Shown here: piece after piece, positions 1-5,688 of the stretch
Numbering within the stretch: position 1 is the first letter of the stretch
Layout: every line of letters begins with the position of its first letter
Assembly: GCA_964355545.1 (NCBI GenBank)
Contig: CAYHEK010000060.1
Location: 1-9,557, forward strand
Direction of reading: 5' to 3'
Origin: JAPLGE01 sp964355545
GTDB taxonomy: Bacteria > Bipolaricaulota > Bipolaricaulia > UBA7950 > UBA9294
Length of the DNA: 9,557 nt
The notes under the pieces: model-generated
What the model was told of the DNA's origin: nothing
The model's input: only the letters and a program-made list of their open reading frames with translations
Databases searched by the model: none
Program-made: the position numbers and the translations under genes

Positions 1-123
1 CCGGCCATGGCCGCGGTGTGGGGACTGGTGAGGCGGCGGGTGTTCCTCCTGTACCTGGGGATCGGCCTCGTCGGCGCCCTCCTCCTTGGCTACGCCTACA
101 GCCTCGTGAGCCGGCTCGTCTGA
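1..123 (+). CDS. C-terminal end of a membrane permease (partial)
   Basis: The reading frame is open from base 1 and stops with TGA at 121-123, giving 40 residues. They start PAMAAVWGLV, pass a basic RRR cluster, and end in one hydrophobic helix (VFLLYLGIGLVGALLLGYAY) and a short polar tail. This layout resembles the end of DUF318/ArsP-type permeases (metal or metalloid efflux), where a similar basic turn precedes the last helix. The family call rests on this tail only. What is certain is an integral membrane protein ending in a single helix. The 5' part lies outside the window. Confidence 0.5.
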   Translation, partial: PAMAAVWGLVRRRVFLLYLGIGLVGALLLGYAYSLVSRLV

Positions 124-139
124 GAAAGAAAAGCGCCCT

Positions 140-166
140 CCTGTCCCTCCCGTGCTGGCGGACAGG
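140..166 (+). terminator. Possible hairpin terminator after the permease
   Basis: CCTGTCC (140-146) and GGACAGG (160-166) form a perfect 7-bp stem with a 13-base loop, 17 bases after the permease stop. No clear T-run follows, so this is at best a weak intrinsic terminator. The rest of 124-264 shows no gene I can support. Confidence 0.3.
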
Positions 167-264
167 GATCTTCCGGGAATGGGCCCGGTGGGGTGGATGT
201 CCTCGCGCGGAGCGGATACGATTCGCGCGATCCTCTGATCCATTCATTCGGTGGGAACCAGGAT

Positions 265-585
265 ATGAAGCGATTGTTTAGACGCGCGTTCTTGCTTGCG
301 AAGCGGTTCTGGCGTCTTTCTGGGGCGCACAACCTGAACCCCAAGGTCTTTCTCGTTCTCTCTGCGCTGGGAATCGTCGTCCAGATTCTGTACTACCTTC
401 CCTGGCTCAAGGAATTCAACCTGGACCTCGCCTTCCTCGCCTTCCTGCGCGTCCTCGCGCTCATCGGTCCGCTCTACATCGCCCTGCGGGGGAAGCGGAT
501 CGCCGCGCTCGTCAACGCGTCGTTGCTTGTCTCCTGGATCCTCGGGACCACCTGGCACGTCTGCTACTTCGTTTACCTCTTGTAG
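265..585 (+). CDS. Small membrane protein with three predicted helices
   Basis: 106 residues; I do not recognise the family. The N-terminus is strongly basic (MKRLFRRAFLLAKRFWRL). Three hydrophobic stretches follow, at about residues 28-48, 51-72 and 80-106, the last running to the C-terminus. Basic residues sit before the first helix and between the second and third (RGKR). I chose ATG 265 over the upstream ATG at 193 because the extra 24 residues are polar and look non-coding; the ribosome binding site is weak in both cases. The gene ends 26 bases before the solute-binding-protein gene and may be transcribed with it. It is too short to be an ordinary ABC permease. Confidence 0.6.
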   Translation: MKRLFRRAFLLAKRFWRLSGAHNLNPKVFLVLSALGIVVQILYYLPWLKEFNLDLAFLAFLRVLALIGPLYIALRGKRIAALVNASLLVSWILGTTWHVCYFVYLL

Positions 586-611
586 GCGGCCTCGGCCCTT
601 CGGGGTGTGAC

Positions 612-1790
612 GTGAAGAGGAGGTGGCGCCTGGCACTAACCCGGGTCGAGTACTGGGAGAAGTGGCGTGGGGAGGAATGGGAGGCGATGGCCGCCCTGGC
701 GCGAGCGTTCAACGCGGCGCAGGGGACCTACGAGGTAGTGATGACCCCGGCAGGCGACTGGTCCTCTAGCCCGGATCTCCCTCGTTTCCTGCGCGCTCAG
801 GGGGAGGGTGCGCCGCCCGACCTGATCGGCCTGGAGGACCAGCACGTGGTCGACCTCGCGGAACAGGAGGCCCTGGCTCCTCTGGACGAGCTGGTTGGGA
901 CAGGCCCGCTTGCTCGGGCCGGGTTCCGCGACGCCTTTCTGCGGCTCAGTGAGCACAGGGGGACGCTCTATGGGGTGCCGATCTCCGCGGACGTCGTCAC
1001 CCTGTACGTCAACCTGAAGAGCGCAAGGGGGACCCCGTTCGAGGGCGGGGTCGTCCCGGCCGGCCTCGAGGCGTTCGACGCGGGCTTGGAGGAGCTGCGG
1101 CGGCAGGGGAAAGTCGGCCTCGTTCCCACCTACCCGGGCTGGTGGCCGCAGGCGTGGGTCTTCTTCTTCGGCGGGGATTGGTACGACGCAAGAGGGCGAT
1201 TCGTCCCCGATCAGCCGGCGAACGTCCGTGCCTACGACTGGGTCGCCTCCTTCCGCCAACGCTTCGACCTTGCGGCGTTCGCCGATCCGGTCCACCCGAT
1301 CGGCGCGCGCGACCCAGATCCATTCCTGCAAGGCGAGGTTGCGTTTGTCCTAGAGGGGGACTGGCTCGTCCGACGGCTGACGAAGACGCCGGATCTTAAG
1401 TGGGCGCCCGCCGCCGTCCCGACCGTCTGCGGGAGGCCCGCCTCTCTCATTGTGGCTGACCTTTTGTGCGTCCCAAGAGGCGCCCGGCATCCGGAGGGCG
1501 CGGCCGCGTTCGTCTCCTTCCTCCTAGAACCGACGAGGATCGAGCAGTTGGCCTTGGGGCAGGGGAAGGTCTCCCCGCTTTCCAATTGGTCTGCGGGCTT
1601 CCGCGCCCGGCATCCAAACCCTCACCTTGAGGCACTGGGGAAGATCCTCACCTCAGCCGATCTCTTCCACGACCCGCGCGTCCCCGGCTGGCTCGCGACC
1701 CTCGAGCGGATCAAGGCCGCCTTCGCCCTCATCTGGGCTGGGAGCGAGACGGTCCCCGCGGCCCTCGCCCGCCTGCGCCGCGCGGACTGA
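612..1790 (+). CDS. Family 1 sugar-type ABC solute-binding protein lacking a signal peptide
   Basis: 392 residues. The sequence VEYWEKW near residue 12, then EAMAALARAFNAAQ, PDLIGLEDQHVVDLAEQEALAPLDEL, LYGVPISADVVTLYVN and a late GEVAFVLEGDW block are typical of extracellular carbohydrate-binding proteins (SBP_bac_1/8 type). In this family the VEYWEKW-like strand normally follows a cleaved signal peptide. Here the frame starts with GTG at 612 and reads MKRRWRLALTR directly into it, so there is a basic n-region but no hydrophobic core. The upstream in-frame codons contain no alternative start with a leader. Permease and ATPase genes, usual partners, are absent nearby. The protein may be cytoplasmic, a decayed importer component, or recruited for sensing. 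The ligand cannot be told; the tryptophans and aromatic patch (PTYPGWWPQAWVFFFGG) suit a sugar. Confidence 0.85.
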   Translation: MKRRWRLALTRVEYWEKWRGEEWEAMAALARAFNAAQGTYEVVMTPAGDWSSSPDLPRFLRAQGEGAPPDLIGLEDQHVVDLAEQEALAPLDELVGTGPLARAGFRDAFLRLSEHRGTLYGVPISADVVTLYVNLKSARGTPFEGGVVPAGLEAFDAGLEELRRQGKVGLVPTYPGWWPQAWVFFFGGDWYDARGRFVPDQPANVRAYDWVASFRQRFDLAAFADPVHPIGARDPDPFLQGEVAFVLEGDWLVRRLTKTPDLKWAPAAVPTVCGRPASLIVADLLCVPRGARHPEGAAAFVSFLLEPTRIEQLALGQGKVSPLSNWSAGFRARHPNPHLEALGKILTSADLFHDPRVPGWLATLERIKAAFALIWAGSETVPAALARLRRAD

Positions 1791-2022
1791 CCCTCCTCGG
1801 GGTGAGGGGATCGCAGAAGCGGGCGCGGACCGATCCGTTTCTGGCAAAACGGCGGATCGAATGGCGATAACTGGCTTTGGAAAAGGGCCGAGTCATCTCT
1901 TCGCCCAAGTCGTTCCACTCGAAGCGCATCCGCCTTGAGGAGGAAAGCGAGAGCTTTTCCGCTTGGAAGCACGTTGGAACGCCAGTCCGTTCTCTCGCCC
2001 ACCGAGAGCGATGCCCGGTCGC
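1791..2022. other. Convergent intergenic gap with weak hairpins
   Basis: This 232-base gap separates two convergent genes and holds no supported ORF. Three inverted repeats stand out: 1831-1840 with 1847-1859 (about 10 bp with a 3-base bulge); GGAAAGC 1942-1948 with 1953-1960 (GAGA loop, one bulged T); and CTCTCG 1992-1997 with CGAGAG 2003-2008, which lies 15 bases past the stop of the minus-strand regulator. None is followed by a good U-run on either strand, so terminator function is only possible. Confidence 0.35.
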
Positions 2023-3597
2023 TCAGCCGGCCATCCTCCGGTTCATCTCCCAGGCGAGGTCGGTTGACGCAATTTCCGGGGCGAGAACCGGCCGATGGGC
2101 CCAGGCAGGGCCCTTCTCCCCTCGCGCGGAGGACCTCGCGAGTTTCCCCGCGGCCTCTCCGCGGATGGCGCTCCCGAGGCGCGCTACCCCTTCGGCGATT
2201 CGGTCTTCCGGCTCGCACGCGAAGTTCAAGCGCAGGCTCCGCTTTCCCCCCCGCCCCTCTGGGTAGAACAGGGAGCCGGGGACGTACGTCACGCCCGCGC
2301 GAAGGGCCTCGTCAAGGAGGGGCTTCGCCGAGAGGCCGTGCTCCAGTTCTCCCCACAGGAAGAGCCCACCCGCGGGGCGGACGAAGCGGATGAGGCCGTG
2401 ACAGTTCCTCTCCAGGCCCTCGCACATGGCGTCTCGGCGCCCACGGTAGACGGAGACGATCGTGTCCAGATGCGCGTCGAGCCACGGGATGATCGCGCAT
2501 GCCATGGCCTGGCCGAGGCCGGACGTGGACGCCTCGATCGAGTTCTTGAGCGGCGCGAGCTGGCGGGCGACTCGTTGCGGGCCGACGAGCCACGCGACTC
2601 GCAGAGCAGGGATGATCGCAGAAGAGGTTCCCATGTACAGGACGTGGTTTTGGCGATCGAGTGCCTTCAGGGCGGGGAGTGGATGGTCCTCATAGTGGAG
2701 GTGACTGTAGGCGTCGAGCTCGAAGATCGGGACATGATGTCGGTAGGCAACCTCAAGAAGGCCTTGCCGCCGCGCGAGGGACATCGTGATCCCCGTCGGG
2801 TTCTCGAAGGTCGGTTCGACGAAGATGAGCTTGGGGTGGAACCGCTTGAGGATCCCTTCCAATACGTCGAGTCGGAGTCCCTCTTCGTCCATCGGGACGA
2901 GGTGCACCCGCGCTCCCAGCGTGCGGAGCGCGCGGAGCGCTGCCGGGCACGTCGGGGAGGCGGCGGCGACCCCGTCACCGTGCCCGAGGAGAGCCTGGCC
3001 GACGACGAAGATCCCCTGCTCCGCTCCCGAAAGGATGAGCACTTGGGAAGGGGTTGCGCGAATTCCCTCGAGTTCGAGGCGTTCCGCCACGAGTCTTCGC
3101 AGCCGGAGGTCTCCCTGGGGGGGTGGATGGCCGAGGATCCCCTTCTCTCGGAGGAGGGGCTCGGCAAGGGCCTCCTGCACTCCGTAGAGGGCGGAGACGT
3201 CTCCGGAGGCGACCTCGAGCGCAAACGAGATCAGATTCTCTCCGACATCGGCGAGGGCCTGCTCCGGCCCAAGGCCGCACCTCGCCTCGGAGACGCACTC
3301 CGTGTACAGCGCCTCCCAGGCGAGGAGGTGGCGCTCTGAGGCCACCGGTCTGTCTGGACGATAGGGAACCACGACCGTTCCCCCTCCGGATCGCCCCTCG
3401 ATCAACCCCTCGCTCCACAGCCTTCGATAGGCGTTCACAACGGTCGTTCGGTTCACGTCGAGCGCCTTCGCCAGCTCGCGCGTCGGCGGGAGGTGAGTCT
3501 GTTCAGGGAGGGCGCCCAAGAGGATCAGATCGCGGAGCTGCTCGTGGATCTGAAGGTACAAAGGAGAGCTCCCGCCGCGGTCAATCTCGACTAGCAT
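2023..3597 (-). CDS. MocR/GabR-type regulator (GntR HTH + aminotransferase fold) lacking the PLP lysine
   Basis: 524 residues, slightly longer than usual for MocR proteins. Residues 10-75 are a GntR winged helix (PLYLQIHEQLRDLI, LPPTRELAKALDVNRTTV, SEGLIEGRSGGGTVV). Residues 120-480 are a class I aminotransferase fold with SGAEQG (190-195), ENPTG (265-269, cofactor Asn266), ELDAY (293-297, Asp295 and Tyr297) and RLNF (456-459, substrate-carboxylate Arg456). The segment that normally reads G-T-F-S-K-x-x-x-P-G-L-R is G-T-S-S-A-I-I-P-A-L-R at 323-333: one residue short, with no lysine. The frame is intact on both sides, so this is a clean loss and not a frameshift. MocR proteins bind PLP through that lysine. 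This one either binds PLP without a Schiff base or senses something else. About 45 extra residues form the C-terminal tail. The start is set by AGGAGG on the minus strand (3605-3610), 7 bases upstream. Confidence 0.92.
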   Translation of the reverse strand: MLVEIDRGGSSPLYLQIHEQLRDLILLGALPEQTHLPPTRELAKALDVNRTTVVNAYRRLWSEGLIEGRSGGGTVVVPYRPDRPVASERHLLAWEALYTECVSEARCGLGPEQALADVGENLISFALEVASGDVSALYGVQEALAEPLLREKGILGHPPPQGDLRLRRLVAERLELEGIRATPSQVLILSGAEQGIFVVGQALLGHGDGVAAASPTCPAALRALRTLGARVHLVPMDEEGLRLDVLEGILKRFHPKLIFVEPTFENPTGITMSLARRQGLLEVAYRHHVPIFELDAYSHLHYEDHPLPALKALDRQNHVLYMGTSSAIIPALRVAWLVGPQRVARQLAPLKNSIEASTSGLGQAMACAIIPWLDAHLDTIVSVYRGRRDAMCEGLERNCHGLIRFVRPAGGLFLWGELEHGLSAKPLLDEALRAGVTYVPGSLFYPEGRGGKRSLRLNFACEPEDRIAEGVARLGSAIRGEAAGKLARSSARGEKGPAWAHRPVLAPEIASTDLAWEMNRRMAG

Positions 3598-3665
3598 GCC
3601 GTCGCCTCCTCTTGGACGAGTCCGAGGAGCATTGAGGGTACGGAATGCACCCCTGTTTGTCCAGA

Positions 3666-3694
3666 ACCAAGCGGTGCGACCAAAGATCGACCAA
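3666..3694. repeat. Three ACCAA direct repeats, possible MocR operator
   Basis: ACCAA occurs at 3666-3670, 3679-3683 and 3690-3694, i.e. at spacings of 13 and 11 bases, 69 to 97 bases upstream of the regulator start. A related ACCAAG in an ATC-x-ACCAAG setting lies on the opposite strand near 3769-3780. MocR/GabR regulators are known to bind short direct repeats about one helical turn apart, often by their own promoter. Operator function is inferred from position and spacing only. The rest of 3598-3855 shows no gene. Confidence 0.35.
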
Positions 3695-3855
3695 GTACGC
3701 TGGATAAGAGACTGGGATTCGCGTCGTGCCTAAAAAGGGCTTCGCTTTCCTGTCCTGCCGCGGCCTTCGGCTTGGTTGATCCGTGTCTCGCCCAATCGAG
3801 CGGATGTCCTCCGAGCGATGGGAAAAGGTGTCCTGGAGCGCTGCGCCACTCGCTC

Positions 3856-3883
3856 TTGACGACGGGGACGGTCGAGCTAAGAT
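3856..3883 (+). promoter_or_regulatory. Likely sigma-70-type promoter for the ribozyme-led gene
   Basis: TTGACG (3856-3861, five of six matches to the -35 consensus), a 16-base spacer and TAAGAT (3878-3883, four of six). Transcription would begin near 3890, about 43 bases ahead of the predicted ribozyme cleavage site. That is the expected layout for a ribozyme in a 5' leader. Confidence 0.5.
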
Positions 3884-3892
3884 CTATAAGCG

Positions 3893-3924
3893 AGGAGGTG
3901 ATGAAAGGGAAGAGTGTCGCATAG
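3893..3924 (+). other. Perfect Shine-Dalgarno match with a 7-codon leader ORF
   Basis: AGGAGGTGAT (3893-3902) matches the anti-Shine-Dalgarno end of typical 16S rRNA over 10 bases. ATG at 3901 begins a seven-codon ORF (MKGKSVA, stop 3922-3924), but only 2 bases separate AGGAGG from this ATG, which is tight. It ends 9 bases before the ribozyme cleavage site. It could be a leader peptide, a ribosome standby site, or chance; the position just upstream of the ribozyme is what makes it notable. Confidence 0.3.
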
Positions 3925-3932
3925 GGAAAGAC

Positions 3933-4144
3933 AGCGCACGGGCTGGGAAACTTTTCCCAGCTGACGAGGAGGAGGTTCTCCACCTCGAGGTGGGGCTAAC
4001 TCGGACGGCTTGTCCGGGGAAAATCGAAGGATCAGCGGATGCCTCCAGGGCGAGCACAGCCCTTTCCTTTCCCTCCACAGCGGAAGCGGCGTCGCGAAAA
4101 CCGCCGGGCGACCGGCGGGACAGGCGGTCGTTTCGTGCCAGGAA
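3933..4144 (+). ncRNA. glmS ribozyme: glmS self-cleaving ribozyme/riboswitch (glucosamine-6-phosphate-responsive class)
   Basis: All core segments of the glmS ribozyme appear in order. The cleavage site AGCGC lies with the cut between A3933 and G3934. P1 is a perfect 8-bp stem (3942-3949 with 3954-3961, loop ACTT). TGACGAGG follows at 3962-3969. P2 is GGAGG (3971-3975) with CCTCC (4042-4046). ATCGAA (4023-4028) leads to AGCGGATGCCTCC at 4034-4046, with the same spacing as I recall from Bacillus subtilis. P3 is AGGGC (4047-4051) with GCCCT (4059-4063). The 3' domain has AAAACC followed by P4.1 (CCGCCGG 4101-4107, GCGA loop, CCGGCGG 4112-4118) and GGACAG, very close to the Thermoanaerobacter version. 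P4 is closed by GTCGC/GCGGT and TTCCT (4064-4068) with AGGAA (4140-4144). Two extra hairpins sit at 3978-3995 and 4000-4018. In known cases glucosamine-6-phosphate triggers cleavage and the mRNA is then degraded. The exact 3' end is uncertain. Confidence 0.92.
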
Positions 4145-4224
4145 GGCCTTGGCGAGCGGCGCTCCTGGGATTGGCGTCCTTTGCCGAGTCCTCGCGACAA
4201 TAAGCTCTCTCGATGGAGGGAACC

Positions 4225-5382
4225 ATGACCACGAAGCGCGTTTTGAAGAAGGTATCCACACCGTTTGAGCAGTTCCACCCCGACGGGGCGATCGTGATGA
4301 TCAACATGGTCGACCCGCAAGTAAGCACGCTCCGCGTCTTCCTTGACGCCCTCGTAGAGGGGGACCTTCCCTACTTCTGTGTTGCGAACAAGATGGACCT
4401 CGCCGGAGACGACGAGCTCCACCGCGTGCGCGCCGCCCTGGGAAAGGAGGCGATCCCCGCGTCCATGACGCAGGGGAATGGGATCGACCTGGTCGAGGAA
4501 CGGATTCGGGAGGTCTTCTCCCCCGGTGCGAGGATCGCGATCCTCGGGGTCTTCAACAGCGGAAAGACGAGCCTGATCAGCCGCCTGACTGGCCTTGAGC
4601 TTGCGATCGGCGACCTTCCCGGGACGACCCTCGAGTTTCAATCCCACCCCTACGGCCCGTACACCCTGATCGACACGGTCGGCCAAGTGATCGACATCAA
4701 CAAGCCGATGATGGTGAGCGTTGACCTCTCCGATTGCGCGACGCGGCGGGAGAAGCTTGCCCGCGTCCTGCGTCAGGACGCCGAGGGGATCCTCGCCACC
4801 CAGGAGACCGCCCTCCCTGGGCTGGAGAGGGTCGTGGACGTGCTCAGCCGGCAAGTCGCGGAGGGACACAAGGTGGTGGTGACGGGCGCCGGCGCGAGTG
4901 CCCTCGTCGCCATGGAGATGGCCGGCCAAGGGCTCGAGACCGGGGTCCCGATCCTCGTCTTCACGAACAACTTCGCCGACGCGCAGCCGGTCGCCTTCTC
5001 CAAGGGCATCGGCGAGGAAGAGGGGGGACTCTCCCGCTACATCGCGGCGGCGGTGAACGCAGAGGACGTCATGATTGGGGTCTCGGCGAGCGGTGGGACT
5101 GGATTCGTCTACGACGCTTTGGCGAGGGCCCGGGCGAAAGGAGCGATCACCGTCGCCATCACGGAGAACGTCGACACGCCCCTCGGAAAGGCGGCGGACT
5201 ACGTCATCAAGAGCAACGCCAAGCCGGAGGGGCCCTCCTCGAGCAAGATCCAGGCCGCGCACCTCGCGATCGTCCACGCCCTCCTTCTTACCCTGGCCGA
5301 CGAGCGCGGGCTCACCGCGGACCAGTCGATCGGGTTCATGATGCCCGAGCCGGTGGCGACGAAGAAGATGGGGATCAAGTAG
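4225..5382 (+). CDS. Circularly permuted GTPase fused to a SIS phosphosugar-binding domain
   Basis: 385 residues from ATG 4225, preceded by GGAGGG (4215-4220); an ATG at 4213 overlaps that site and is less likely. GTPase motifs come in permuted order: G4 NKMD (55-58), G5-like PASMTQGNG (78-86), G1 P-loop GVFNSGKTS (108-116), G2 Thr134/Thr135 in LPGTT, and G3 DTVGQ (150-154). That order defines the cpGTPases such as YlqF/RbgA and RsgA, mostly ribosome-assembly factors, but their RNA-binding domains are absent. From about residue 195 the protein is a SIS domain: VVVTGAGAS (217-225), VMIGVSASGGT (282-292), VAITENVDTPLGKAADYVI and GPSSSKIQAA. It most resembles MurQ/GKRP-type or UPF0309 SIS proteins. 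SIS domains bind phosphosugars, and GlmS itself has two. No glutaminase domain is present, so this is not GlmS. The leader carries a glmS ribozyme, so expression is likely repressed by glucosamine-6-phosphate. The function is unknown; nucleotide-gated sugar-phosphate sensing or processing is my inference. Confidence 0.9.
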   Translation: MTTKRVLKKVSTPFEQFHPDGAIVMINMVDPQVSTLRVFLDALVEGDLPYFCVANKMDLAGDDELHRVRAALGKEAIPASMTQGNGIDLVEERIREVFSPGARIAILGVFNSGKTSLISRLTGLELAIGDLPGTTLEFQSHPYGPYTLIDTVGQVIDINKPMMVSVDLSDCATRREKLARVLRQDAEGILATQETALPGLERVVDVLSRQVAEGHKVVVTGAGASALVAMEMAGQGLETGVPILVFTNNFADAQPVAFSKGIGEEEGGLSRYIAAAVNAEDVMIGVSASGGTGFVYDALARARAKGAITVAITENVDTPLGKAADYVIKSNAKPEGPSSSKIQAAHLAIVHALLLTLADERGLTADQSIGFMMPEPVATKKMGIK

Positions 5383-5499
5383 ACACAGGTTTATCCTGAG
5401 CGGCCCTGCTTGCCGACACGCGCTCGTCGGGTTGGTCGTCGCGGGGATCGGGATCCTTCTCGTTCAACTGCGGCGCTCGGCCCGCCCGCGCGGGACCTC

Positions 5500-5528
5500 T
5501 TGACATTCCGGAGGGAGTCTTGGATAGA
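5500..5528 (+). promoter_or_regulatory. Possible promoter of the six-gene run
   Basis: A perfect TTGACA (5500-5505), a 17-base spacer and GATAGA (5523-5528, three matches, inside a TAGATAGAT-like run). Transcription would begin near 5535, about 150 bases before the first cistron. The leader also has a 12-base palindrome, GAGGTCGACCTC (5620-5631). The -10 element is poor, so this is tentative. The remainder of 5383-5583 contains no gene I can support. Confidence 0.45.
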
Positions 5529-5583
5529 TAGATCGGGCTCGCGGGATAGCCGCGCTCACGGGTCTTGTCTCTCGGGAGGCACC

Positions 5584-5676
5584 GTGGTGAGGACGGGTCG
5601 AGAGGGTCCGCAGGCGGTGGAGGTCGACCTCGTCGGAGGAGATCCCACCATTGCGGATCGACTTGCCGGGGAATGA
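5584..5676 (+). CDS. Candidate small ORF of 30 codons ahead of the operon
   Basis: GTG at 5584 (or GTG 5587) follows GGGAGG (5574-5579) at 4 or 7 bases and opens a 30-residue frame ending in TGA 5674-5676. The peptide starts VVRTGREGPQAVEVDLVGGD and is acidic and soluble with no helix or signal. It ends 12 bases before the next start and touches that gene's ribosome binding site, so translation of the two could be coupled. I recognise no family. It may be a leader peptide, a small protein, a remnant of a larger gene, or chance in high-GC DNA. Confidence 0.3.
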   Translation: MVRTGREGPQAVEVDLVGGDPTIADRLAGE

Positions 5677-5688
5677 AAGGAGGATCCT

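Noticed and set aside
193..264. Upstream ATG extending the small membrane protein by 24 residues
   Set aside because: The added residues are polar, out of character with the protein, and have no better ribosome binding site.
2095..3339. 414-codon plus-strand ORF
   Set aside because: It lies antisense to the clearly recognisable MocR-type gene and has biased, domain-free composition.
4101..4118. GC-rich hairpin considered as an intrinsic terminator
   Set aside because: It has a GCGA loop, is preceded by AAAACC and is not followed by T-residues; it matches P4.1 of the ribozyme.
3783..4268. 161-codon plus-strand ORF across the ribozyme region
   Set aside because: It runs through the promoter and the structured ribozyme, has no family features and no fitting ribosome binding site; the RNA signal explains the sequence better.
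3877..5277. 466-codon minus-strand ORF
   Set aside because: It is the antisense shadow of the GTPase-SIS gene: low-complexity R/D/G-rich protein without domains, typical of high-GC opposite-strand frames.
4225..5382. Gene considered as glmS because of the ribozyme and SIS domain
   Set aside because: There is no N-terminal Cys2 glutaminase domain and only one SIS domain; the N-terminal half carries GTPase motifs.
5396..5503. Short frame with a hydrophobic helix (LVGLVVAGIGILLVQLRR)
   Set aside because: The helix looks real by composition, but there is no ATG or GTG start and no ribosome binding site before it; only a TTG inside the helix. It may be a gene remnant or chance.
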